DNA from: an uncultured Amaricoccus sp.
GTDB taxonomy: Bacteria > Pseudomonadota > Alphaproteobacteria > Rhodobacterales > Rhodobacteraceae
NCBI RefSeq assembly: GCF_937891315.1
Contig: NZ_CALAGI010000078.1
Coordinates: 1-16,692 of the forward strand
Direction of reading: 5' to 3'
DNA: 16,692 bases
A program made the translations under genes and the position numbers. Shown here in pieces: positions 1-9,200 of this stretch. The first letter of the stretch is position 1, and every line of letters begins with the position of its first letter. The notes beneath the pieces are model-generated. The model was not told the DNA's origin. It did not search any database and saw only the letters and a list, made by a program, of their open reading frames with translations.

Positions 1-582
1 GCCGCCCTCGCGCCCGGCCTCGAACAAAAGGCCCATGGCCTCGGCGGCGTTTTCGGGATCGAGCGCGGCGGTCGGCTCGTCGGCGATCACCACGCGGGGC
101 CGGTGGGCGAGGGCGCGGGCGATCGCCACCCGCTGCCGCTGGCCGATCGAGAGCAGCGCGGGGGCCATGTCGCGCACCGGTCCGAGGCCGAGGCGGGCGA
201 CCAGCGCCGCGAGATGGGCGGGATCGACCCGGCCGGCGATGCGCTGGGCAAGTGCTATGTTCTGGCCCGCCGTCAGGAAGGGCAGCAGCCCGCCGCTCTG
301 CGGCACGAAGCCGAAGAGATCGCCCCGGGCATCGGCGAGCGCCGCCCGCCCGTCGCGACGGATCCAGAGCGCGGCCAGATCGACCTTCCCTGCCAGATAG
401 CGACCGCCGGGATCGGGCCGCCGCAGCAGGCCGAGAAGCTCCAGCAGCAGGGTCTTGCCGGTGCCGCTGGCGCCGGTCAGGCCGACACATTCGCCGGGCG
501 CGACGACGAGGCCGCCCGCGTCGAGGGTGAAACTCCGCTCCTCGTCGCGCAGCGTCGCCCGCAGCCCTTCGGTCACCAGCAT
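1..582 (-). CDS. ABC transporter ATP-binding protein, partial (3' end outside window)
   Basis: The first 194 residues of an ABC-type nucleotide-binding subunit are visible; the gene runs off the left edge. Motifs in order: Walker A GASGTGKT (residues 37-44), Q-loop PQSGG (Gln95), signature LSIGQ (144-148), Walker B VVIADEP (164-170) and D-loop ALDP. The H-loop lies outside the window. Domain order and size resemble the LolD/MacB class that works with FtsX-like permeases on envelope substrates, but this class is an inference. The signature has Ile in place of the first Gly of the usual LSGGQ. The ATG at 582 is 11 nt after the stop of the VWA gene, so the two are probably co-transcribed; the ribosome site is weak (GAGAG). 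The permease is expected just beyond the left edge. The ABC ATPase call is secure; the substrate is unknown. Confidence 0.93.
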   Translation of the reverse strand, partial: MLVTEGLRATLRDEERSFTLDAGGLVVAPGECVGLTGASGTGKTLLLELLGLLRRPDPGGRYLAGKVDLAALWIRRDGRAALADARGDLFGFVPQSGGLLPFLTAGQNIALAQRIAGRVDPAHLAALVARLGLGPVRDMAPALLSIGQRQRVAIARALAHRPRVVIADEPTAALDPENAAEAMGLLFEAGREGG

Positions 583-593
583 CGCTTGCGCTC

Positions 594-2564
594 TCAGGGC
601 AGAACGTCGAACGGCATGGCGAAGACATGATCGCCGTCGGGCGCCCCGTCGTAGAGCGGGGTCCAGACCGAGGCGTCATAGAGCCATTTGCGATACTGGA
701 CGAGCTTCTGGTGAATGCCGTCGAGGATCGGTCGCCGTCGCGTCGCACTCACGATCCAGGTCTCCTCGTCCATGTCGAGGAGCTGACTGCGGTAGGGCAG
801 GTTCTGGAGGAATTCGAGCGCGCCGCTGAGCGTGTTGGCGTCGGGATTGATCAGGCGGTCGGGATTTTGCGCCATCCGCGCCAGAACGCCGCGCACCTGA
901 TCGAAGAAGCTCGCCGCTTCCGCCTCGTCGCGCGCGCTCTCGCCGAGGCCCTCGACCGCTTCAAGGAGCTCGGCCATGGTGGCGAGCTCGTTCTTGGTGA
1001 CGAGCAGCCGGGGCTCGATCGCGACCGCCATCGGATCCTCGACCGCCTTCTCCGAGACCCAGCCCTCGATCACGTCCGGTGCCTCCGTGCCATGCCGCTC
1101 GCCGAGATAGGCGAGGCGCATGGCGAGGCCGAGATTGACCATCTCCTGCCCCGTCTCCTCGGGCGAAAGCACGGTCTGTTCGCCGCGGACGGCGCGGATA
1201 TGGTCGGTCAACGCGGTGACGAGATGGGTAATGGTCGCCTCGAACGCGTCCTCGGACCCGCCCTCGATCGGATAGTAGAACTCGTTCTGGCCGAAGCGCG
1301 ACAGCTGGCGATACTGGGTCGCGGCATAGGCATGGTTCGCCTCGCCACCGGCCGGCGTCTCGAGATGCAGGGTCAGCACGACGATGCCCTTGCCTTCGGC
1401 GTCGCGCTGGATCTCCGCCGGACCGATGTCCGAACGTGACAGGGGATCGCGCGGGTCGTTCGGGCCGGCATCGGTGACGAGGATCACGAAGCGGCCGTCG
1501 TAGGGATCAGGACCGCCGAGACCCCAGTCGCTGTCGTCCACCGCGTCCTCGACCCCGGCGAGGCTGTCCTCGTTGAAGCCGGGCGAACTCGCGGTTGCGA
1601 CGCTGGTCGCCTCGCGGATCGCCGCCAGCACCGGCGCCTGATCGTCGCGCCGCTCGAGATCGACCAGCCGTTTCGTGCGGTAGTCGAGCCCCGGCACCGC
1701 TTCCACGCTGTCGCGAAAGGCGACGACGCCGAAATTGATCCGCGCGCCGACGTCGGTGCCGCTGATGTCATCGACGATCCGGCTCAAGGCGCGCTGGGTG
1801 CGGTCGATGTAGGGGCCCATGGATTTCGTGGTGTCGAGCACGAAGACGACGCCGACGTCGAAATCGTCGCCCGCCGCCGTGGTCGTCTCCGTCGTCGCCG
1901 GTGCCTGTTCCTCGAGCGGCACCGAGGCGACGCGCATCAGCAGCGTGTCCTCGTAGTTCAAGGGATGCATGTCCTCGACGAAGTCGAGGATCGGCATCAG
2001 ATAGAGATGGTCGCGGATATTGACGAAATCCGCCGGCTCGACCGCCACCACGCCGCTGGCGGGATCGGAATGGCCGGCGTCGGCGTCGGCGATCAGCCGC
2101 GCCTCGGTCTCACGCACCGCCTCGTCCTCCATCAGCGCGCGCAGGGCTTCCTCGGTGCCGAACAGGGCCTGCCGCTGCCGGCCGGCGGGGTTGGTAAAGG
2201 CCGCGACGATGTTCTGGCGCCAGTCCACCACGCGATCCGCCGGCACCCAGCCCTCCGGCGCCGCCGCGGAAGAAGGCCCGACCTCGATCCATCCGTCGTC
2301 GCGCGCGAAGACATAGAGCGGCTGGAAGGCAGGATACTGTTTCGTCACCGGACCGTCGGGCGTGACGCTCATCGGGGCGCCGGGGCGGGTCAGCACGCGC
2401 TGATAGACCGTCTCGGTCCCCTCCATCAGCATCGGACGCTGTTGCGCGGCCGCGGGCCAGCCGGCGGCCAGCGCGGCGAGGACCGCCGCCGCGAGCCCCA
2501 GTCTCGCGAACCCCGGTCTCGCGAACCCCGGTCCCGCGAACCGACGAGAGCCTGCGTGCGTCAT
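594..2564 (-). CDS. exported VWA-domain protein with SH3-like N-terminal part
   Basis: The protein has 656 residues from the chosen ATG. That start is preceded by TTGGAG at good spacing, lies 25 nt after the upstream stop, and begins a signal peptide: Arg-rich n-region, Leu/Ala core, and a likely cut after PAAA near residue 40. Longer in-frame starts overlap the upstream gene and would bury the signal. About residues 55-118 look like a bacterial SH3-like fold (GWIEVGP, EGWVPADRV). A VWA domain follows: MIDAS DTTKS (Asp244-Ser248, the DxTxS variant), FGVVAFRDS, and VTDAGPND (Asp365). The C-terminal third is helical and of unknown function. VWA domains bind partners through a divalent metal, so a periplasmic or secreted binding role is inferred. 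It sits between the single-pass Sel1-like protein gene and the ABC ATPase gene in the operon. The signal n-region is encoded by 15-bp tandem repeats. Confidence 0.88.
   Translation of the reverse strand: MTHAGSRRFAGPGFARPGFARLGLAAAVLAALAAGWPAAAQQRPMLMEGTETVYQRVLTRPGAPMSVTPDGPVTKQYPAFQPLYVFARDDGWIEVGPSSAAAPEGWVPADRVVDWRQNIVAAFTNPAGRQRQALFGTEEALRALMEDEAVRETEARLIADADAGHSDPASGVVAVEPADFVNIRDHLYLMPILDFVEDMHPLNYEDTLLMRVASVPLEEQAPATTETTTAAGDDFDVGVVFVLDTTKSMGPYIDRTQRALSRIVDDISGTDVGARINFGVVAFRDSVEAVPGLDYRTKRLVDLERRDDQAPVLAAIREATSVATASSPGFNEDSLAGVEDAVDDSDWGLGGPDPYDGRFVILVTDAGPNDPRDPLSRSDIGPAEIQRDAEGKGIVVLTLHLETPAGGEANHAYAATQYRQLSRFGQNEFYYPIEGGSEDAFEATITHLVTALTDHIRAVRGEQTVLSPEETGQEMVNLGLAMRLAYLGERHGTEAPDVIEGWVSEKAVEDPMAVAIEPRLLVTKNELATMAELLEAVEGLGESARDEAEAASFFDQVRGVLARMAQNPDRLINPDANTLSGALEFLQNLPYRSQLLDMDEETWIVSATRRRPILDGIHQKLVQYRKWLYDASVWTPLYDGAPDGDHVFAMPFDVLP
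2501..2545 (-). repeat. 15-bp tandem repeat (3 copies) inside the VWA signal peptide
   Basis: Two identical 15-nt units (2501-2515 and 2516-2530, plus strand gtctcgcgaaccccg) are followed by a third copy with 12 of 15 matches (2531-2545). Read on the minus strand they encode five-residue units of the FARPG/FAGPG type in the n-region of the signal peptide. Because the unit is a multiple of three, copy-number change would lengthen or shorten the n-region without a frameshift. Confidence 0.85.
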
Positions 2565-2589
2565 CCCGTGTCTCCAACCCCGGCGGGGC

Positions 2590-3630
2590 TCACCGACAAT
2601 AGTCATCGAAGGCGCCGAGCGACAGCGTGTCACTTCGCGTGGACAACCGCTGGCAGAGCGGGGCGAGCAGGGCCTCGGCCCCCGTCGCGCCGGCGGCCTT
2701 GGCGCGCGCGTAATAATCCGCCGCCTGTGCCGGATTGTCGCCGAAGCCGAGCCCGATCCGTCCCTCGAACTCCGGCTCCGCGCTGGCGCCGTCGTAGAGT
2801 TGGCCGAGCAGCAGCAGCGCGCCGCCGTCGCCGCGCGCCGCCGCCGCCTCGACCAGCGACAGCGCCGCGTCCGGCGTCACCGCCTGACCGCAGGCGCTCA
2901 GGGCCGTCGCGATCGCCGGGAAGGGCTGTTCGGCCAGCGCCGCGAGCGCGGCGGCGTCGCAGGCGGGCGCGGGTGGTTCGGGCGTGGATGGTTCGGGCGT
3001 GGGGGGCGGTTCAGCCGGCGCCGCGACGGGCGCGGGCGGCGGCGGCGCGGGTTCCGGCGCGGATTTCGGGAGCAGGAACCATCCGCCCGCCGCGAGCAGC
3101 GCCAGAACCAGCGCGCCGAGCCCGAGGCGCGCGCCGGTGCCGGGCCGCGCGGACTGGACCGTCGGCGCGTCGGTGCTCGGCGCGTCGACCGGCGCCGACT
3201 TGGGCGCCTCGGGTTTCGGCTCGTCCGTCGGCGTCTGGCGGAGTGGCTGGGTGGCTTCGGGGACGACGGCCGAGGGCGGCGTGTAGATGCCGCCGAGCGC
3301 GGCGCCGCCGGGGGCGGGGGCGATGCTGTCGGGCCATGTCGCCTCGCCGGTCACCGGCCCGACCGCGATCCGCAGCGTCGCATATTCCTCGATCCGGTTC
3401 ACGATCTCCGGTCCGACCGTCACCGCGTCGCCGGCGGCGGTTCTGCGCACCGCGTAGGGACCGAACATCACCGGCGCACCCTGCCAGCCGCCTTCTCCGA
3501 GATAGCGCTCGCTGTAGGTGTCGAAGACCGAAACCCCGACCTCGCCCTCGGGCAGGGCGCCCGATGGCACGGTCAGCACCGCGTAGCCGCCGCGCGGCCG
3601 AGCCGGATCGGGTGCGATATCGAGGCTCAT
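2590..3630 (-). CDS. single-pass membrane protein with Sel1/TPR-like C-terminus
   Basis: This 346-residue protein matches no named family that I recognise. Residues 1-108 form a beta-rich domain with no signal peptide. A Pro/Ala/Asp-rich linker follows, then one transmembrane helix (about 169-187, followed by LLPK) and a Pro/Glu-rich spacer (190-222). A helical C-terminal part (224-346) contains a Sel1/TPR-like stretch: GDGGALLLLGQLYDG, then NPAQAADYYARAKAAG. Four Cys (224, 247, 326, 345) lie after the helix. The expected topology is N-in/C-out, placing the beta domain in the cytosol with SrfB/SrfC and the Cys-bearing helical part in the periplasm. The ATG is 1 nt after the srfC stop, indicating translational coupling. 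It may link the cytosolic NTPases to the exported VWA protein; this is inferred from order and topology only. Confidence 0.85.
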   Translation of the reverse strand: MSLDIAPDPARPRGGYAVLTVPSGALPEGEVGVSVFDTYSERYLGEGGWQGAPVMFGPYAVRRTAAGDAVTVGPEIVNRIEEYATLRIAVGPVTGEATWPDSIAPAPGGAALGGIYTPPSAVVPEATQPLRQTPTDEPKPEAPKSAPVDAPSTDAPTVQSARPGTGARLGLGALVLALLAAGGWFLLPKSAPEPAPPPPAPVAAPAEPPPTPEPSTPEPPAPACDAAALAALAEQPFPAIATALSACGQAVTPDAALSLVEAAAARGDGGALLLLGQLYDGASAEPEFEGRIGLGFGDNPAQAADYYARAKAAGATGAEALLAPLCQRLSTRSDTLSLGAFDDYCR

Positions 3631-3631
3631 C

Positions 3632-6274
3632 TCAGCGCGCCCCGAGGCCGCTCAGGATCGTCCCGAGCCGCAGATTCTGTTCGATATTGACGTCTCCCTT
3701 GTCGGAATCCTTGGCATTCGCCTCGAACAGCGCGTCGAGCGCATAGACCCAGTCGGTCCATGTCTCTTCGGCGACGGCGCGCGGCTGGGCGGGCAGGTTC
3801 TCGGCCCGGTCCGCGCCGGCCCGGCGGGCGAAGACCGGCCGGACCGAACCGTCGGGCCGCGTCACCGCCGGCCGCTCCGCCTCGGGCAGGCCGCTCATGC
3901 CGAGGGTGGCGACGAAATCGTTGATCCGCTCGGCGCAGACGATCGCCGCCGGCTCGGCCTGCTTGTCGATCGTGTGGCCGAAGCTGATCGCGCGCAGCTC
4001 CTCGCCGAGCACGGCCGCGACCCGCCGCCGCCGCAGGCCGTGGATCAGCTCGCCCACGAGATCGGCGGCGGCGGCCGGGGTCAGGCAGAGGTTGGCGGCG
4101 GTGTCCGGATCCTCGCGCAGCCGGCTCAGCCCCTCGATCCAGACGTCGATCGCGGTCTCGGCCTGGAATGCCTCCGGCGTCATGGTGCGCACGTCGCGCG
4201 CCCCGGGGACCGGCGCCTCGGCCACCGCGACCGGACTCGCCTCGCCGCGACCGGGCCGCTGGGGCCGGGCGAGCGGCGCGGGCCCGGGGCGGGTGAGCGG
4301 GCCGGCGGCGGCGACCGCGCCGCTGATCCGGATCGAACTCGGCACCCGGGCGATCCGCTCCTGCACGCCGTCGCGATCGACCATCAGCGCCGCCAGCACC
4401 GCGCCGAAGCGATGGGCGCGCAGGGCCTGTTCCAGCCCGTCGATCACCGCGTCGGCCGCGATCCGCCGTTCCGCGATCCGCTTCTCGATATCGCCCGAGA
4501 CATGGTAGGGCCCGAGCGCGGCGGCGAGATCGCCCGCCACCTTGTCGATCTGGGCGCCGATCTGACGGGTCTTGCTCGCCGGGGAACAGACCTTGCCAAG
4601 CTCGGCGATGATATAGCCGACGCCGCCGTCGTTCATCGCCATGGCCGCGTCCCAGGCGGCGGCGGGATCGGCGAAATGGCGTTGCACATTCTCCGCCGCC
4701 AGACAGCCGGCGCGCAGCTCGGCCAGCCGGGCCTCCTTGCCCGGACGGACGCTGACCTCGCGCCGCGCGTCGTCATAGTCGATCAGCCCTTCGACGAAGA
4801 AGTTCGGGTTGCGCAGCCAGAAGCAGTTGCGGAACGGCTGACCCGGCGTCCAGGTCTCGACCCAGCCGTCCTTGCTGCGACCGAACTTCTCGAGGAGCGA
4901 GGCCTGTACCCGGCGCTCGAACCGCGTGCCTTCGCCGCCGGCGGCGGCGGAATCGCCGAGATGCTTGTCGAACTTGGTCATGACGAAGAAGAGGACGCAG
5001 GGCGTCTCGGCCCGCCGCTCCGGGCGGTTGCCGTGGGTCATGCCGATCCAGTTCTCGACGAGGCCGGGCAGATCCACGGTCTCCATGTTGCTGTCGGGAA
5101 CGCAGAGGAGCATCGAGGTGATCTCCTGGTTCTCGACATAGCGGTCGAAGAGATAGGCGACCTTGCCGCGCAAGAGGAGCTGGGTGGCAGAGGCGGCGGG
5201 ATCGGCCAGCGTCTTGCTCAGCGGCTGCTCGAACCGGTTGCGCGCGCCGGGGAAGTCGAGCAGGTCGGTCTCGGCGAAGATCTCCGATGGCAGCGTCTTC
5301 ATCGGCAGCACCAGCTCGGCCGCGAGCGCGCAGACCAGCGCGCGGGGCAGGGCGATGGTCGCGCCGCTCGGCGTGCGCAGGGCGAGCGTGCCCTGCTCGC
5401 CGGACTGGTAGAGGCCATGCAGCGTCTTCACGTCGATGATCGAGGTTTCGCGCGGCACCAGCGCGTCGAGCGGCGCGAACACTTCCTCGGGATGGCCGAT
5501 CCGCCCGAGCGCCTGCGCCAGCCGCAGATAGAGGTCGGTCAGCGGCGCGTGACCGCCCCAGAGGATGGCGAGAAACGCCGCGCGCTCGGCCGGCGGCAGC
5601 GCGGGCGCGAGGGTCGCCGCGTCCTCCCAGAAGGTGCGCAGCGCGGCGGCGTAGGCGGTCTTGCCGAAGACGCCGTTCACATATTCGGCGATCTCCAGCA
5701 CTTCCTCGAAGCTCATGCCGGGTGTCGGGGCGCCGGCCTTGGCGCGGAACGCCTCGATATGGCGCGACAGATCCTCCGGCTCGGGCGGCGGCTCGGACTG
5801 GTCGCCATCCATGTAGAAGCTGTTGACGATGGTCCGGGCGATGTCGGCCTCGGAGAGCAGGCTGACGCGGATCGGGAAGCCGTCGGGCGTCGCATCCTTC
5901 GTCATGGTGAAGCGGGTCACGAGGCCGGTCGACTCGCCCTCGCCTTCGGGATTGATCTCGCCGATATAGTCGAGCGCGCCGCCGGGGCCGTTGAAGTCGG
6001 CGACGAGTCGGCCGTCGCGCGGTCGCGCCAGCACCGAGACGAGGAACGACTTGCCGGCCTGGCTTGGGCCGAAGACGCTGACGCTCATCTTGGTGCGCGC
6101 GGCGCGGCCGAGCTTGCGCGCGCGGCGGGTGCTCCGGCGCAGGAGCTGGGTCAGCGACTTCCGGTTCGGGCCGATGGTCTCGGCGTTCTCCGGCGCCTCG
6201 ATCCAGTCGAGCGCCTCCGTCGCCATGTCCGCGATCGCCGCGCAGCGTTCCGCCAGTTTTTCCTGAGCCGTCAT
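3632..6274 (-). CDS. srfC: SrfC-family P-loop GTPase-like protein
   Basis: This 880-residue protein resembles the SrfC ('putative virulence factor') family, named from the Salmonella srfABC genes. The sequence shows a helical N-terminus, then a P-loop GPSQAGKS (residues 69-76) after a strand (MSVSVF). Further on are a DxxG-type motif in LLDFPGARN (Asp340-Gly343) and an [NT]KxD-type motif in FVMTKFDKH (Thr433-Asp436). These match G1, G3 and G4 of a TRAFAC-class GTPase with a long insert between G1 and G3, as in large dynamin-like or septin-like GTPases; GTP preference is an inference. The C-terminal about 330 residues are helical with a Pro/Arg-rich low-complexity stretch near 660-690. There is no signal peptide or membrane helix, so it is cytosolic. 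It starts 16 nt after the srfB stop, with GAAGAG as a possible ribosome site. Confidence 0.87.
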   Translation of the reverse strand: MTAQEKLAERCAAIADMATEALDWIEAPENAETIGPNRKSLTQLLRRSTRRARKLGRAARTKMSVSVFGPSQAGKSFLVSVLARPRDGRLVADFNGPGGALDYIGEINPEGEGESTGLVTRFTMTKDATPDGFPIRVSLLSEADIARTIVNSFYMDGDQSEPPPEPEDLSRHIEAFRAKAGAPTPGMSFEEVLEIAEYVNGVFGKTAYAAALRTFWEDAATLAPALPPAERAAFLAILWGGHAPLTDLYLRLAQALGRIGHPEEVFAPLDALVPRETSIIDVKTLHGLYQSGEQGTLALRTPSGATIALPRALVCALAAELVLPMKTLPSEIFAETDLLDFPGARNRFEQPLSKTLADPAASATQLLLRGKVAYLFDRYVENQEITSMLLCVPDSNMETVDLPGLVENWIGMTHGNRPERRAETPCVLFFVMTKFDKHLGDSAAAGGEGTRFERRVQASLLEKFGRSKDGWVETWTPGQPFRNCFWLRNPNFFVEGLIDYDDARREVSVRPGKEARLAELRAGCLAAENVQRHFADPAAAWDAAMAMNDGGVGYIIAELGKVCSPASKTRQIGAQIDKVAGDLAAALGPYHVSGDIEKRIAERRIAADAVIDGLEQALRAHRFGAVLAALMVDRDGVQERIARVPSSIRISGAVAAAGPLTRPGPAPLARPQRPGRGEASPVAVAEAPVPGARDVRTMTPEAFQAETAIDVWIEGLSRLREDPDTAANLCLTPAAAADLVGELIHGLRRRRVAAVLGEELRAISFGHTIDKQAEPAAIVCAERINDFVATLGMSGLPEAERPAVTRPDGSVRPVFARRAGADRAENLPAQPRAVAEETWTDWVYALDALFEANAKDSDKGDVNIEQNLRLGTILSGLGAR

Positions 6275-6290
6275 TGTCTCTTCGCTTCGG

Positions 6291-9200
6291 TCACAGCCGG
6301 AACACGCCGGTGTCGATCCAGTATTCGTCCTCGAACCCCAGCGTGTGAAGCCGCAGCGAGACGTCGGTGTTCTTCATGCCGTCGCCGGCGCCATCCTCGA
6401 CCTCGGTGATCTCGAAGGCCTCGCGCAGCGCCTCGCGGCGCAGCCGCTCCTCCGAACTCGCCTCGTCATCATCCTCGAAATCGGCCTTTTCCAGCGTCAC
6501 GCGGATCGGCGCCGGCCGGCGCTGGGCGGAGGCGTTGCCGAAATCGAGCCGGAAGAGCGGCGTCGTCGTCCAGCGTTCCAGCGGCAGCTGGCGCGAGCCG
6601 ATATGGACCGGCGCGAACATCCGCACCACCGCCGTCGTCTCGCCCGCCGACTTGCGGCGGTCGAGATCGAGGTCCGAGAACAGCACCCGCTCGGCCGTGA
6701 TCTGGCCGCTCGAATCCATCTCGCCGACGAAGCGCGCGGTGGAGCGCATCTGGAAGGCCGCCGTCGCGACGCGAAAATTCGGCACGCGATTTTCGCTCAA
6801 CGCGATCAGCATGCCGCCGACCGCCACCGTGCTCTTCGGATCGCCGATGCGTTGGGTGATCGGATCGCGGAACGGATACCAGCGACCGGTCTTGTAGCGG
6901 TGCATCGAGATCAGCCGGTGCGGCGGCGTCACCAGCAGCTCCTCGAGGATCGAGCGCACGGCGGGCAGGCGCGACGGGCGCCCGGTCAGCAGCACGACAT
7001 CGACGCCGAGATGATCGATCACCTCGCTCATGTTGCCGAGCACCTTCTGAAAGGTCTCGCGGCAGATCGCGTCGATCTCGTCCCGGCCGAGCGACAGCGT
7101 GACGTCATGGACGCGCCAGTTCTCGGCGCCGATCTCGGCCGCCGGCTGTTCGAGATAGGCGAGCAGCGCCCGCGACAGGCCGCCGGGACTGGCGCCGGCG
7201 GCTTCCGTCTCGGGCGCGGGCGGCGGGCCGAGCACCTCGGCGGCCGCGACATCGACGCGATCGAACTCGCCCGCCGTCTCGCAGCGCTCCAGGATCGCCT
7301 CGGCCAGCGGCGCCAGCACGCGCAGCGCGAACTGGCGCCGCTTCTGCACCAGATGCTGGTCCTGCCCGCCGATATCGCCGCCGAAGAGCTCGGTCATCTT
7401 CTCCGAAACATAGCGCCCGCCCGCCGCCTCGATCGAGTCGCTGAGCTTGCGCAGCACCACGGCCGAGACCACGCGCTGGGCGAGATCGTCGCCGGCGACG
7501 CGGAACCCCTCGCGGAAGCTCTGCTCGGGATGCAGCACCCGGTTCGCCTCGCCGTGGTAGGTGGTGATCATCAGATCGGTGGTACCGCCGCCGATATCGA
7601 TGCAGGCGAGGCGCAGCGAGGGCTTCGGGGCGCCCGCGCCGCGCTCGGGCCGCGGCTTGCCCATCAGGGTCAGGAAGGTGTCGATGCGGCCGTCGAATTT
7701 CTGCGTCAGCTCGCTGTAGAGATAGACGAGCTGGGTGCAGCTCGCCTCGTCCCATTCGACGATCAGCTCGGGCCGGCGCGAGATGCTGGAGTCGGACTCC
7801 GCCACGCCGAGCATCGACCAGACCAGCCGCAGCGCCCCCGCCGCGCGCGACCGGATGATCGCCTGCTCCTGCACCGAGGTGGCGCTCGGCAGGGTGAGGA
7901 TGATCCGGTTCAGCCGTCGCGGCAGGTCGGACTGCGCCCGCCGCGCGCGCGACCCCGGATCGTTCACCTGCACCAGCGCATGGGCGATGATCTCCGCCAG
8001 CATGAAGCCGAAGAGGGCGGAGCGCGAGAACCGCGGCCGGATGGCCCGCGCGGAGCGCGTGGCGCCGCGGCGGCGGAGGCGGCGGCTCTCCTCGTAGGTG
8101 ACCTGCTCGATGACGTCGCCCGCCTCGTTCAGGTGCTGCATCGCCGCCCGCACGCTCTTGGGCAGATTGTTCGGGTCGAGATGGTTGTGAAAGCGCCAGT
8201 CCTGCTGCGTCGGCGTGTCGTCCCAGAGATAGCGCTTGGGCGAGGAGAGGCCGGACAGCGTCTCGGTGCCCTCCTCGGATTGCACCAGCCGCAGGGCCTC
8301 GGGCCCGACCCGCACGAACCCCGGCCAGATGAAGGCGTTGCGCCGGCCCGAACGGCTGGCATAACGCTCGTCGCCGAACCGCAGCTCGGCGAATTCCACC
8401 CGGCTCTCGAACAGGCCGGAATAATGGAACTCCGGCCGCGACAGGTCGCGGATCTCCAGCGGGAAGGACCGGGCGAGATCGACGCGTGAATCGCCGGGAA
8501 AGCGCTCGATCAGGATGCCGCAGGTTCGGCTGTTGCCGACATCGAGCACCAGGTCCACATCGACCGGCGTCACCGCGTCCCGCTCGGAAATGGTATTGGC
8601 AAAGCGCAGTTTCGGCGGATGCGCGACGCGGGTGACAAACTGCAGATAGGCGAAATAGCGCGCCCAATGCTCGAACTGATGCGGCAGCATGTCCTCGGTC
8701 AACCGCCGCCCCGGCCGCTCCGCCCGCTTGTAGGCGAGGAACATGTCCTTCAGCCAGTCCGAGACCCACAGTTGCGGATCGACCAGCGTCCCGTCGTCGT
8801 CCGGCTCCAGCCGGCGCAGGAACCAGTCCATGTGCCGGGGATCGGAGACAAGACGGAATTCCCGCGGCTTCTCGGCGTCCGACCGTTCCGGCGCGACATA
8901 GGCCCGGTCCCGCGCCTCCGCCGCCAGCGTGGTGTCGAGTGCCAGCTGGACGCGGTGGGTATGGCCGGTGTCGGGGTCCGGCATGTCAAGCTCGACCACG
9001 CGCAGACGCGCCCAGCTCGACGGGCCGGCGTCGTAGCGTTCCTCGCCCGCCGGCCCGCGCTCGCTCTTCAGCCGCAGCACCGGGACCGGCACCCATTTCA
9101 TCAGGAACGGCTCCAGCGCCGCGACGGGCCGCACCGAATAGGGATCGTCGTCGTCGCGCGCCGCCGCCTCGATCGCCGCGTCGCGCTCCTCGTCGCCGCT

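Noticed and set aside
2565..2633. Upstream start for the VWA gene at 2633
   Set aside because: It overlaps the preceding gene and would place 23 residues before the signal peptide. The ATG at 2564 has a good ribosome site.
3974..6409. Long plus-strand open frames opposite srfC and srfB (up to about 810 residues), and a 1024-residue frame at 9332-12406
   Set aside because: They are antisense to genes with recognisable motifs. Their translations are Arg/Gly/Ala/His-rich without domain logic, as expected when GC3-biased codons remove stops from the opposite strand.
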